From NCBI GenBank assembly GCA_030065875.1, contig JASJCR010000002.1, positions 1 to 64,000 on the forward strand: a stretch of DNA of 64,000 nt, read 5' to 3'. Numbering within the stretch: the first letter of the stretch is position 1; each line of letters opens with the position of its first letter. The DNA is from Ardenticatenaceae bacterium (GTDB taxonomy: Bacteria; Chloroflexota; Anaerolineae; Promineifilales; Promineifilaceae). The notes below the pieces were generated by a model. That model searched no databases and was not told where the DNA came from. It saw nothing but the letters and a program-made list of their open reading frames with translations. Positions 53,131 through 62,734 of the stretch are shown here, one piece after another. The translations under genes were made by a program, and so were the position numbers.

Positions 53131-54843
53131 TTATCCCTGGTCCAGTGATGCCTGATAAAAGAACATGTAGTCGGTGGGATGAGCCGGCAGGTTTTTGACT
53201 TCGTTACGGGTAATCATCCAGCGGCTCTTGAAGAAGGAGATGCCGATCGGCCCTCTATCCCAGAAAATGTCCTGCAGCTGGCCGAGAAGTTCACGACGGG
53301 CTTCGATGTCGAGCGTCCCGGACGCTTCCTGCAGGATTTGACCAAATTCTTCATCAACCCAGCGCGATTCGTTCCAGGCCACCGGATCGCCATTTTCGTC
53401 GGCGATATAAGCCAGCGGGAGCACCATCGTACCCAACGGCCGGTGGGTCCAGGCGGTGATCCCCAGAGGCACTTCGGTCCACCGTTCCCAATAGCCGGCC
53501 GCTTCGGTAATGTCGAGCTCGAGCTCGAAGCCAGCTTCAGCGGCGTCCTCTTTTAAGACCTGAGCGATTTCCGCCTCACCCTCGTCATTTTTGGTGACCA
53601 GAGTAGCCTGAAGCGGCAACGTGTTGCCGGTTTCGGCCGCCCACTCTTCCAGCAGCGCCTTCGCCCCTTCGATATCTTTTTCCGGAATATCCCGCGGGGC
53701 GTACGCCGGATGAACCGGGGCGATGTGGGCGTCTGCACCCAAATCCCCTTCGCCAAACCATGACAAATTGAGAATTTTTTGTCGATCCTGGCACAGGCGC
53801 AGGGCTTTAATCACGCGAGGATCCGTCCACGGCTCTGTATCAACCCGGGCGCGCAGCACCAGGCTTTGAGCGGTTCGGGCGCTTTTAACCGTGATATCGG
53901 GGTTGTCTTTGAGCACTTCCCAATCGGTGGCTCGTGGCTGATAGTAAGTATGAATTTCACCGGACTGGATGGCGTTGAGTGAAGCGTCTTTGTCGAGATT
54001 GACAAAACGGAGACCTTCCAGGAACGGCATCTGGTTGTCTGGGCCACCCCAATAATCTTCGCGGCGGGTGAAGGATGCCCCGCTATCGGGATCATATTCC
54101 GCCAGGGTGTATGGCCCGGTACCGATCGGCTGAGCGAGAAAGTCACCCTGGAACGTACGCGGCAGGATGACGGCCGGGTAGTGGAACAGGTGCTCGGGAA
54201 CGCCGATATCACCAAAGGCCAGATTGAGCCTTACGGTGTAGTCATCGACTTTTTCCACGCGCCCCATATCCCCTTCAAGATAGGCCATCAACCCTTTTAC
54301 GGATGAACCAACTTCGTCATCCAGCCACTGGCTGATGTTAAAGATCACGTCATCGGCGGTCAATTCTTCACCATTGTTAAACATGATGCCTTGACGCAGG
54401 TTTAAGGTCCAGACGGTGACGTCTTCATTGGCGTCCCAGCTGTCGAGCAAAAACGGCCGAGTCAAGTTGTCTGGGCCGGTTTCAGTCAGGTATTCAGCCA
54501 CCTGACGAACGATATGCGCCCCCTCAACCCACGACAGGCGGGCTGGATGATCGAGGATCTGACTGGTTTGCATTCCCACGATGAGCGTGCCGCCCGCTTG
54601 TTGTTCGACCATCGCTTCTTCACCACCCGTTGCAGCTTCTTCGCCTCCGGTTGCGGCTTCTTCTCCACCGCCGGTTTCCGGTGCGGAACAGGCTGTGGCC
54701 AAAGCGGCCGACATCCCGAGCAGGGTGGCGAAACGCATGAATTCTCGCCGAGAAACGCGGCCGTCTTTTAATGCACGGTAGGCGCGCGGAATACTCGGAT
54801 GAATTTCATGCATTTCATCTTGTGAAATAATTTCCTTAGTCAT
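53131..54843 (-). CDS. Family 5 solute-binding lipoprotein with Tat signal
   Basis: A 570-residue extracellular binding protein of the SBP_bac_5 family (peptide/nickel/oligosaccharide). The N terminus contains the twin-arginine motif SRREFMRFA (31-39) followed by MSAALATAC, a lipobox with Cys52, so it is probably exported folded by Tat and then lipidated. Three tandem copies of a GGEEA(A/M)-type repeat (about 58-76) form a flexible acidic tether. Domain motifs include VWTLNLRQGIMFNNGEELTADDVIFNI. AGGAGG lies upstream of the ATG. It is the first gene of the importer operon. Confidence 0.93.
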   Translation of the reverse strand: MTKEIISQDEMHEIHPSIPRAYRALKDGRVSRREFMRFATLLGMSAALATACSAPETGGGEEAATGGEEAATGGEEAMVEQQAGGTLIVGMQTSQILDHPARLSWVEGAHIVRQVAEYLTETGPDNLTRPFLLDSWDANEDVTVWTLNLRQGIMFNNGEELTADDVIFNISQWLDDEVGSSVKGLMAYLEGDMGRVEKVDDYTVRLNLAFGDIGVPEHLFHYPAVILPRTFQGDFLAQPIGTGPYTLAEYDPDSGASFTRREDYWGGPDNQMPFLEGLRFVNLDKDASLNAIQSGEIHTYYQPRATDWEVLKDNPDITVKSARTAQSLVLRARVDTEPWTDPRVIKALRLCQDRQKILNLSWFGEGDLGADAHIAPVHPAYAPRDIPEKDIEGAKALLEEWAAETGNTLPLQATLVTKNDEGEAEIAQVLKEDAAEAGFELELDITEAAGYWERWTEVPLGITAWTHRPLGTMVLPLAYIADENGDPVAWNESRWVDEEFGQILQEASGTLDIEARRELLGQLQDIFWDRGPIGISFFKSRWMITRNEVKNLPAHPTDYMFFYQASLDQG

Positions 54844-55328
54844 GAAATGAACTCCTCCTTACAAGAATTTTAATACAAACACTAAGGGCTTAACGGTCAG
54901 CAAACCCCTGATTTTGGGGGTGGCTGTTGTTAACTAAATTAGGGGGGAGATTAAGGTCAGGATCAAAGGGACTCAAAGATTGATCGACACCCTTCTCATT
55001 TGTGAGAAAGGTCCCCAAGCTCCATTTCCTGCCCAAAGGCAAGAATAGTTGATCAATCATTTGGGTTGAAAATTTGTCCTTTCCTATCTTTATTGAAGCC
55101 TGTCCTAATCCTTCAATAAGAGGGTTGTGGCAAATTGGTGAGCGTTAAGATAATAACATGGTTAAGGGTTCGGGACAAATTTATTGGTTCATTTGTTCGA
55201 CTTTTTTTATTTGGGTGACGGGTGATAGGTAACGGGTGATGGAGCTTGACATAAAGTGAAGCATAATTTACGTTGGCCAACACCCAACACCCAACACCCA
55301 ACACCCATCACCCAACACCCATCACCCA
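54844..55328. other. Intergenic region, promoter of importer operon and heptamer arrays
   Basis: A 485-bp gap. The importer operon promoter should lie near 54860-55000; CACCCTTCTCATTTG and AAAGGTCCCCAAG look like a loose dyad but are not convincing. The right half holds the inverted heptamer arrays (55214-55241 and 55277-55339). No gene was seen. Confidence 0.55.
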
Positions 55329-55339
55329 TCACCCAATTA
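55214..55339. repeat. Inverted heptanucleotide arrays (GGTGATG and CCAACAC)
   Basis: Four units on one strand (GGTGACG, GGTGATA, GGTAACG, GGTGATG; 55214-55241) and, after 35 bp, nine units in the opposite orientation (CCAACAC and CCATCAC forms plus a terminal CCAATTA; 55277-55339). The right array overlaps the last codons and the TGA stop (55329-55331) of the minus-strand aminopeptidase gene. Confidence 0.85.
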
Positions 55340-56417
55340 CCGGATCTTTTGGACAGTGACTCAAAAACTCAATCCCGTCTTCATAGACGACCACCAAATC
55401 TTCGATGCGAATCCCTCCCCAGTCAGGTAGGTAAATGCCAGGTTCGACGGTTACGACTGATCCGGCCGGAATGGGGTTTGGGTTGCGGGAAGAGAGACGG
55501 GGTTGTTCGTGAATATACAGGCCCAGGCCGTGTCCCAGCGAGTGGCCAAAATTTTCGCCCTGACCAGCGTCTTCGATGACGTCGCGCGCCAGGGCATCGA
55601 TTTCGCGGCCGCTCATGCCTGCTTTCATGTGCTCCAGCGCATTTTTCTGGGCGGTGTGAACCAGATTGTAAACATACCAAAATTTGGCGCTGGGCTGAGA
55701 ACCCAGATAAAAAGAGCGGGTTAAATCACTACAGTAGCCGTCCACCTTGGCCCCCATGTCGATCACCATGGTATCCCCAGCCTGCAGCGGCCGATCACTA
55801 GGGTGATGGTGGGCCAGGGCAGCGTTGGGACCGGCGGCCACGATGATGTCAAAAGCCAGACCGTCTGCGCCATTTTCACGCATGATTTTTTCCAGTTCCC
55901 ACGCCAGCTGTCGCTCCGTCATCCCCGGTTTGGCCAGCTTGTTGACCTGCCCCATCGCCAGATCGGTGATCGCGGCCGCGCGCCGTATGATAGCCAACTC
56001 ATCAACCGATTTGACCTGCCGCAGCTCCTCGAGAGCCACAATAAGAGACTTGAGTTCCGTAGCGATCTCATCCCCCTCAATCGCCTTTTGCCACTCTTGA
56101 AAAGTATTGAGGGTGACCTGATCTCCTTCAACTCCCAGCGTTTTGCACTGTGCCTGATCGATCATATCCCCGATTGTGGCCAATCCCTCATCGCTGCCCA
56201 TTTTTACCAGCTCAAAATCAGGCGCCTGCTTTTGAGCCTGGGCCCAATAGCGGAAATCGGTGCCGAGCAGGGCCTGAGTTTGCGTTACGATGAGAAAACA
56301 GTTTGAGCCGCTAAAGCCGCTTAGCCAGCGGTAATTTTCATAGCTGCCGACCAGCACCCCATCTACCCCCCATTCGGGTAAGTGGTTTCGCAGGGCATTA
56401 ATTCTTTCTTGGGTCAT
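55329..56417 (-). CDS. Xaa-Pro aminopeptidase (M24 metallopeptidase)
   Basis: A 362-residue pita-bread-fold peptidase that removes N-terminal residues before proline. Metal ligands are in VIDMGAKVDGYCSDLTRSF (two Asp), HSLGHGLGLYIHE (His), VVTVEPGIYL (Glu) and GGIRIEDLVVV (Glu). The N-terminal creatinase-like domain starts MTQERINALRNHLPEWGVDG. GAGGTAAAGTA provides the ribosome-binding site and overlaps the upstream stop. The C-terminal residues and the stop are encoded within a heptamer array, so the end may have been altered by repeat growth. Confidence 0.93.
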   Translation of the reverse strand: MTQERINALRNHLPEWGVDGVLVGSYENYRWLSGFSGSNCFLIVTQTQALLGTDFRYWAQAQKQAPDFELVKMGSDEGLATIGDMIDQAQCKTLGVEGDQVTLNTFQEWQKAIEGDEIATELKSLIVALEELRQVKSVDELAIIRRAAAITDLAMGQVNKLAKPGMTERQLAWELEKIMRENGADGLAFDIIVAAGPNAALAHHHPSDRPLQAGDTMVIDMGAKVDGYCSDLTRSFYLGSQPSAKFWYVYNLVHTAQKNALEHMKAGMSGREIDALARDVIEDAGQGENFGHSLGHGLGLYIHEQPRLSSRNPNPIPAGSVVTVEPGIYLPDWGGIRIEDLVVVYEDGIEFLSHCPKDPVIG

Positions 56418-56426
56418 TACTTTACC

Positions 56427-58163
56427 TCAGCTGGCGCGTTTGATCTCTTCTTTTAAAATCGCTTTGAAAATGGCGATCATCGTGGCATAAGTTGGATCCA
56501 TCCCTTCATAGGAGAGATTTTTCGATCCGAGATTCATCCCTTTGCTAAAGGGAGTGTCCGAAGCGTAATGGAGAATGCCGATCGGAAAGGGAGCGTGGTG
56601 CAGGGTCACAATTTCATTTTGCGGATAGCGCTTGGGCCGCACAATCTCGTAAATACAGCTCAGATAGGGGCCGGCTTCCATTTCCAGATCGGTATACCCT
56701 TCATTATAAAAAACAGACATGTACTCGTGGTTTTGTAAAAATGTTCCTGGGGCGGTTATCGCTTTTTGATTGTCTAATACGGTGCCGTAGACGATGTAAG
56801 GTTCGACATCAAGGGCGGAAAAACAGTTATTAAATAAATATGTGTTGTCGGAATGCTCGTCGTGGACCACGCTGGGGATCATGACATCCCCGACGCGGCC
56901 GTTCAAGGTGGCCGCCTTGCCCATGATGAAGATACCTCGTATTTCCGCAATATTGCGGCCGATCTCCGATAAAATTTGATAGGCTGCCATCCCCAATGGA
57001 TAGTCGATGTTGATAATTAGGGCATCGGTTTTGGCCAATACTTCACCGTGTTTATCCCCTGGGGTCACACCCAGGCGGTGATCTAAACAATCGGGAGCCA
57101 ACTTGCTCAATTCGATAACCTGGGCTTCCAGGTCGAATACGTGTTGACTGGGAATGCGGTGAATGCCTACCTGTTTCTCTTTTTGAAGCCGATCGTTTCG
57201 CGAAGATCGATGAGCGGTCTCGTATTTTTTGAGGGAGTAATAAAGAAAATTGTCGAGGCTGCTGGGTACATTTTGCTTTAAAATATCGTCGTACTCTTGT
57301 TTAAGGAGGGGGTCATCTCCCTGGCGGATAAAATCACCTAGCTCCTGTTCGATATCCTGAGCGTGTCCGCTCAATAAATTTGGCAGCGAATGGGTATTGC
57401 TGGACACAAAATAAATCGGCCGGTCATAAAATGGGATATGGGGGCAATCTTCCCGAATTTGCTCCCACCAGCGCCTGGTGGCCCGTTTATATTCAACAAA
57501 CGAGCCGGCCAGCAGCCTCACAGATACAGCGCAGTTTTTCTGGGCAATACGCCGGATCCGCTCAACTGTTTTGCCCTGCCAGATTGATTGGATGCGAGTT
57601 AAGATGTCCGGATCGATTCCTGCAAACCCGCTAATCCGGTCAACCTCCTCCGGTAAAAATTTTCCGTCCCTGGCCAACACTTTTGTGTTGAGATACGCAT
57701 TTATTTCAGGTTTGTGAAGAAGGAGATGAAGTTTGTCCAGCTCAATCTGGTAGGCGGTGAGCTTGGGAATGATGTCATCAATGTCGGATCGGCTGGCAAT
57801 AAACAGCGCCAGAGTGCGATTCCCATCCCAATACGATCTTCTACGACGGGCCGGGGCGTTAACCGCCTGCCACGCTTCAACCCCTGGATACCCATGTTGG
57901 GCAAATACCCACTCTGACTGTCCTAAAAGCACAAGGTTAATGTCGTCCGCTAAAACATCTGGCAGCCGAAGAAGTGAATAGACGAGTGCGGACACATCAG
58001 GTTCGAGGTTGCTTGAGCCCACGTGTAGAGCCGATCGAACTCTGGTATGGGCTTCGATTAACGATCGTATCGGTACCTCTCGAGAACTTCGCAGCAGGGA
58101 ATAATACGTGCGAATATAAAGATTGATATCGTTGTTTCCGGATGTGGGAACAGTACGGTCCAT
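56427..58163 (-). CDS. Large protein with nucleoside-phosphorylase-like C terminus
   Basis: A 578-residue cytoplasmic protein without signal peptide or membrane helices. The N-terminal about 330 residues are helical and unrecognised (LYIRTYYSLLRSSREVPIRSLIEAHTR). The C-terminal about 220 residues contain GIFIMGKAATLNGRVGDVMI, HDEHSDNTYLF, and TDLEMEAGPYLS. I read these as features of NP-I purine nucleoside phosphorylase-like folds, where the glutamate of M-E-A contacts ribose. It may belong to the family called DUF6909; this is from memory. Nine bases separate it from the M24 aminopeptidase gene, so they form an operon. Confidence 0.7.
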   Translation of the reverse strand: MDRTVPTSGNNDINLYIRTYYSLLRSSREVPIRSLIEAHTRVRSALHVGSSNLEPDVSALVYSLLRLPDVLADDINLVLLGQSEWVFAQHGYPGVEAWQAVNAPARRRRSYWDGNRTLALFIASRSDIDDIIPKLTAYQIELDKLHLLLHKPEINAYLNTKVLARDGKFLPEEVDRISGFAGIDPDILTRIQSIWQGKTVERIRRIAQKNCAVSVRLLAGSFVEYKRATRRWWEQIREDCPHIPFYDRPIYFVSSNTHSLPNLLSGHAQDIEQELGDFIRQGDDPLLKQEYDDILKQNVPSSLDNFLYYSLKKYETAHRSSRNDRLQKEKQVGIHRIPSQHVFDLEAQVIELSKLAPDCLDHRLGVTPGDKHGEVLAKTDALIINIDYPLGMAAYQILSEIGRNIAEIRGIFIMGKAATLNGRVGDVMIPSVVHDEHSDNTYLFNNCFSALDVEPYIVYGTVLDNQKAITAPGTFLQNHEYMSVFYNEGYTDLEMEAGPYLSCIYEIVRPKRYPQNEIVTLHHAPFPIGILHYASDTPFSKGMNLGSKNLSYEGMDPTYATMIAIFKAILKEEIKRAS

Positions 58164-58410
58164 AATAATTTGTCTCTGTCTCCTGTTACTTTCTCTGTTC
58201 TCTGTTCTCTCTTCTCTTTTCTCTATCTCCCGGAGTATAACGCTGCTCTTTCCAGAAAGCCCACGTAAAACCTCATTCTGTTGAACAATTGTGAAACCGC
58301 GAAGGTAAGTCGTAAGGAAAATGGTTTAAAGTATAATAATTAGTACTTTCGTCCTGATTTCCATAAAATCAGGCAGCGCGTCGGAATTCAAAATTACTAT
58401 ATAAAAATAA

Positions 58411-61400
58411 GTGAAGTGGCATTTTTCATGGCGATTGTGGCCCCTGCTTCTGGCCTTTGTTTTACTCAACGGCTTTTTTGTAATGGGGCAAATTACGGCC
58501 ACAAATCGCTTTTACGATCACCGACAGTCAAATAGGGGAGCATCTGATAATTCGTCACAGGAAATTGTTGTCGGTTCTTTGGTGACCCCCGGTATTTCCC
58601 CCCCTCTGAGCCGTATTCCGTTTTTAGCGGCTGATTTGACCCTGAACCGGGAGGTTAATCCCCGTCATGATCCTCTCCTTTACGATCGGCCGCAGGAACT
58701 GGAGATGGGGAGCGTAGAGATCGACCCGCTGCTGAGTCTGTCTGCCTCACAAACCGGTCAATCTCCACCCGTCCAGCGTTCGTTTGAGGGAACGACCGCC
58801 TGTCCTGGGTGTAAACCGGCCGATCCTGTCGGTGACGTTGGTCTCAATCACTATGTCAGCATGGCCAATTTTCACGTTTCGGTGTTTGACAAGGAAGGGG
58901 AGCTGTTGGTAGGCCCCGTGCCGTTTGATCAAATTTTTGCTCATCAAGGAGGTCAATGCGGCACTCAAAACGCGGGTGATCCGGTGGTCTTGTACGATTC
59001 CCTGGCTGATCGCTGGCTCCTGAGCCAGTTTGCGGCTCCCAATCACCTGTGTGTCGCTGTTTCAACTGGTGGGGACCCGACCGGGACGTATTTCACCTAT
59101 GAATTTGATACGATAAAATTCCCCGATTACTTTAAATTTGGGGTTTGGGATGATGGGTATTACATGTCGGCCAACGAACGCTTTTATACGGCGTACGCCT
59201 TTGATCGACAGGCAATGGTTGAGGGCCGGCCGGCGCACTTTCAGAAGTTCTCCGGTGGTGAAAATTTCCTGATGCCGGCCGACCTGGATGGCCTGCGCCC
59301 GCCACCGGCCAATTCACCCCATTTGTTTTATACCTTTAAAAACAGCACCTTTCACGGGGGGGATGATCGCTTGGAGCTTTATCGCTTTGCTGTCGATTGG
59401 CAAACCCCGCAAAATTCCTCTTTTGATCTGTATAAAACCGTTCCCCTCACCCCATTCCGATATACGCCGTGCGGTTATTTTCAGCTAAACTGCATCCCGC
59501 AAAAGAGTAGCCAACAGCGTCTCGACGCAATCGCTGAATGGCCGATGTTTCGATTTGCCTATCGACGTTTTCCCGATCGAGAAAAAATGGTGGGGGCTTT
59601 TACCGTTGGTGGTGGATATGGTGAGGCGGGGGCCGCCATTCGCTGGTTTGAACTATCTCGTTTTGGAGACGGCGAGTGGGGCTTGAGCCAGGAGGGCACC
59701 CAGGATGAAGGAGACGGATTAGATCGATTTAATCCCAGCATTGCCATGGATCAAAATGGCAGCATCGCTTTGGGATATTCAACTTCAAGTGCCTCAACTT
59801 TCCCCGATATCCGCTTTGCCGTCAATGACTTCAGTGACCCGGCCGGAACGATGCGCCAGGAAACGAGGATGCAGCGCGGGTTTGCCTCCCAGATTGGATC
59901 AAACCGTTGGGGAGATTACAGCGCGATGTCGATTGATCCAGAAGATGGCTGCACATTTTTTTACACCAATCAATATTATCCTGCTTCTGACAAGCAGTGG
60001 CAGGTTCGTGTGGGAACATTCACGCTTGAATCTTGTACCGTTCCCACCATCACCCTTTATACTGCTCCGGAGGTCCAGACCGCTTGTGTCGGAGGGACCG
60101 CTGATTATGAAATTATTTCAACGAGGTTGGTCGGGTTTGACGAAGAAATAGCTCTTTCCGTTGAGGGTCTGCCAAACAGCGCGGCCGTTACCATTTCCGG
60201 GTGGCGCAGCGGCAGTGAGCCTCAGGTGGAACAAGCGAACCTGCAGCTCTCAGGGCTGCCCCAGGGATCCTACGAATTTAAGGTGATGGGCACGGCTGAG
60301 AGCGTTACCACATTCGCACCGGCCGTCCTGCATATGCTGCCGGAATTGGATCGGCCGCTGACCCTGCGGACCATTAACTGGATCGAGCAAAATGCGGAAG
60401 GGGTTTCCCTGTCCTGGGAAGCCGACCCGCATGCTGTTTTTTATCATTTAGAAATCGCTACAGATGAAAATTTTGCGGATCTCGTTTTCTCTGATTCCTC
60501 GATTCGAGACAACCGCTTCTCGCTAAGCCTGGCGCCCAATCAGCCTTATTACTGGCGAGTCCGGCCGATAAATAATTGTGGCCATGGCCCGGTGAGCGAA
60601 GTTCGGGCATTTGTCACTACGCCGGCCGTTGGGCAATGTCCATTGGGGTCAGTGACCATGACCCACTATCAGGAAAGTTTTGAAAACGGTTTAACCCAGT
60701 GGGAAAAGGCCGGAGTTTTACCGAGCTGGCATGCCGATCAGTGGTCCCTGCGGCAGGGTCATTTTGCCACGGCTGTAGGTGCGAATCAGCTGGCGGATCA
60801 ACAGCTCATCTCACCGATTTTAAAGCTGCCACCGGAAAATTTTGGGGCGGTTTTGCACTTTAAGCAGACCGGAAATATTGAGGGTAACGATGCCTTTGAT
60901 ATTTGCTGGGACGGGGCGATGCTTGAGGCTTCGGCCGATCAGGGAGCAACCTGGCATGGAGTGGGTAATCATATTCTCGTTGGGGGGTACGACGGGATCA
61001 TCAGCAACAATTATGGCAACCCGGCCGTTGGGGAAAGTGCCTGGTGCAAAAATCGATCCAACTGGGAAGAAACGATTGTTGATCTCTCTTCTTATCAAGG
61101 TCAGGATATTCAATTGCGTTATCGACTCACTTCTGATCGGTCTATCACCAACGGCGATTGGTCACTTGACGATATTGCCGTCCAAAGCTGTGTACCAGAG
61201 GTTCAATTCTTATCCGAAGTCGCAACCCTGGTGGGGAAACCAGGTGAGACCCTATCCTCGGAAATTGTGCTGCGGCGAATTACGCCTTCGGAAAAACGGT
61301 ATGCAATAGAATTCGACTCACAATGGTCAGTGGAGAGCCTGTCGACGTTTGATTTTTCAGCTGCGCAGCTTTTAACTGTTCCTGTTTCGATTACCATTCC

Positions 61401-61995
61401 ACTTGATGCGGAAATCGGTGTAAGGGAGACCGTTCAGGTCAAAGTGCGCTCTCAAAATCTGCCCACGGTTCAATATCATCATCAAATCAAAATATTGGTA
61501 GATGATGGCACCTTACCGGAGACGTTTCAGACGTTTTTGCCGGTAATATATTCAAACAGTGCGGAATTTCTGCCTGATTTAGTGATTGAAAATGTCAACT
61601 TTGACAAATTCAACATTCAGTTTGATATCGTGAACGTGGGAAGATCGGCCATTTATGATTCATTTTGGATTGACGGGTATATCAATCCCGACCGGCCGCC
61701 CACTGGCGTCAACGATACCCATGAATTGATCGCCCCGGAGGGGATGGTGTGGGCCATTGACGTCCAGGATTTACCGCTTCAACCGGGCGAACGGATATCT
61801 TTAAATTTGACCAGCTTGCAATTTGATGAGGAACGCAGCGATTATTCCTATCCGTTTGACGCTCAAACAATCTTTTATTTACAGGTTGATTCGGCAAATG
61901 AGGGCGGCACCTATGGCGGGGTCTTAGAAAGTCATGAGGCTGAAGGAGAAGCATACAACAATATTGTGGGTCCGTTAAGCCCCACCAATCCCTAG
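58411..61995 (+). CDS. Large secreted multidomain protein with CARDB domain
   Basis: A 1194-residue protein from GTG 58411. A signal-like hydrophobic segment (about 9-26) starts it. The first half (about 100-560) contains GDVGLNHYVSMANFHVSVFD, NAGDPVVLYDSLADRWLLSQF and TGTYFTYEFDTIKFPDYFKFGVW, a propeller-like region of a family seen in bacterial secreted proteins. A fibronectin type III-like module and a jelly-roll module (DWSLDDIAVQSC) follow. The segment FQTFLPVIYSN lies before a C-terminal CARDB-like domain (LPDLVIENVNF). No catalytic residues were assigned. Surface or extracellular role. Confidence 0.8.
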   Translation: MKWHFSWRLWPLLLAFVLLNGFFVMGQITATNRFYDHRQSNRGASDNSSQEIVVGSLVTPGISPPLSRIPFLAADLTLNREVNPRHDPLLYDRPQELEMGSVEIDPLLSLSASQTGQSPPVQRSFEGTTACPGCKPADPVGDVGLNHYVSMANFHVSVFDKEGELLVGPVPFDQIFAHQGGQCGTQNAGDPVVLYDSLADRWLLSQFAAPNHLCVAVSTGGDPTGTYFTYEFDTIKFPDYFKFGVWDDGYYMSANERFYTAYAFDRQAMVEGRPAHFQKFSGGENFLMPADLDGLRPPPANSPHLFYTFKNSTFHGGDDRLELYRFAVDWQTPQNSSFDLYKTVPLTPFRYTPCGYFQLNCIPQKSSQQRLDAIAEWPMFRFAYRRFPDREKMVGAFTVGGGYGEAGAAIRWFELSRFGDGEWGLSQEGTQDEGDGLDRFNPSIAMDQNGSIALGYSTSSASTFPDIRFAVNDFSDPAGTMRQETRMQRGFASQIGSNRWGDYSAMSIDPEDGCTFFYTNQYYPASDKQWQVRVGTFTLESCTVPTITLYTAPEVQTACVGGTADYEIISTRLVGFDEEIALSVEGLPNSAAVTISGWRSGSEPQVEQANLQLSGLPQGSYEFKVMGTAESVTTFAPAVLHMLPELDRPLTLRTINWIEQNAEGVSLSWEADPHAVFYHLEIATDENFADLVFSDSSIRDNRFSLSLAPNQPYYWRVRPINNCGHGPVSEVRAFVTTPAVGQCPLGSVTMTHYQESFENGLTQWEKAGVLPSWHADQWSLRQGHFATAVGANQLADQQLISPILKLPPENFGAVLHFKQTGNIEGNDAFDICWDGAMLEASADQGATWHGVGNHILVGGYDGIISNNYGNPAVGESAWCKNRSNWEETIVDLSSYQGQDIQLRYRLTSDRSITNGDWSLDDIAVQSCVPEVQFLSEVATLVGKPGETLSSEIVLRRITPSEKRYAIEFDSQWSVESLSTFDFSAAQLLTVPVSITIPLDAEIGVRETVQVKVRSQNLPTVQYHHQIKILVDDGTLPETFQTFLPVIYSNSAEFLPDLVIENVNFDKFNIQFDIVNVGRSAIYDSFWIDGYINPDRPPTGVNDTHELIAPEGMVWAIDVQDLPLQPGERISLNLTSLQFDEERSDYSYPFDAQTIFYLQVDSANEGGTYGGVLESHEAEGEAYNNIVGPLSPTNP

Positions 61996-62013
61996 AAAAA
62001 TTGTGATTTTTCT
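61994..62013 (+). terminator. Hairpin overlapping the stop codon
   Basis: AGAAAAAT (61994-62001), TGTG loop, ATTTTTCT (62006-62013), then TT. The stop TAG (61993-61995) is partly inside the left arm. AT-rich and probably a weak terminator, 49 bp before the next gene. Confidence 0.45.
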
Positions 62014-62061
62014 TTGTCCTCCCGCCAACTCGAGTTATAGTCACCGGTCAGGAAAAATGGA

Positions 62062-62733
62062 ATGAGTAACCTGGAATTAATCGAGCAGCCCTTGGCTGAG
62101 GTGCTGCAGCAGTTATCTAACGCCACCCCCACCCCCGGAGGAGGAGCGGCTGCAGCCGCGGCAGGGGCAATGGCGGCGGCCCTTTTGCAAATGGTGGCGG
62201 CCTCAACCCTGAAGCGCCGCCGCTATCAGGCTGCCTGGCCGGCCGCCAAAGCCGCCCAGACCCGTCTGCCCGACATTCAGCAGCAGCTTTCTCTGGCTGT
62301 TTCGGAAGATGCCGTGGTTTACAGGCAGGTGGTAGTGCTCCTCGCTCATCAAAATGAAGCCAACAGCACCACCGCGATTCAGGCGATCGAAGATGCCCTG
62401 ACCGCCGCTGCCCAGGTTCCGCTCAAAGTGGCCAAACTGTCTGCGGAACTGATAGAAATCGGGGTGGCGCTCACCCAGACAGGCAACGCCCATGCGGCCG
62501 CGGATGGCGCGGCGGCCTGTCACCTAGCCCTGGCGGCTTTAAAAAGCTCAACCACCAACGTAAAAGTCAATTTGCGAAATGTAACGAACGAGAAACTGAA
62601 GAAGAGCTGGATCAATCAGGTAGATCGTCTGGCCCTGGATGCGGAAGAAGCCGCGTCAAATCTCGATCAGGTGGTCCACCAACGACTGGAAAATCAGGCC
62701 AACTCCCCCCGGCGCGTCCGACGAAAGAAATAG
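62062..62733 (+). CDS. Cyclodeaminase/cyclohydrolase family protein
   Basis: A 223-residue helical protein of the FTCD_C family (methenyl-tetrahydrofolate cyclohydrolase FchA and formiminotransferase-cyclodeaminase C-terminal domain). Typical features are the N-terminal TPTPGGGAAAAAAGAMAAAL motif and the long helix bundle with conserved KSSTTNVKVNLRNV. It probably acts on formimino- or methenyl-tetrahydrofolate in one-carbon metabolism. AGGAAAAATGGA lies before the ATG. One base separates it from the P450 start. Confidence 0.88.
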   Translation: MSNLELIEQPLAEVLQQLSNATPTPGGGAAAAAAGAMAAALLQMVAASTLKRRRYQAAWPAAKAAQTRLPDIQQQLSLAVSEDAVVYRQVVVLLAHQNEANSTTAIQAIEDALTAAAQVPLKVAKLSAELIEIGVALTQTGNAHAAADGAAACHLALAALKSSTTNVKVNLRNVTNEKLKKSWINQVDRLALDAEEAASNLDQVVHQRLENQANSPRRVRRKK

Positions 62734-62734
62734 C

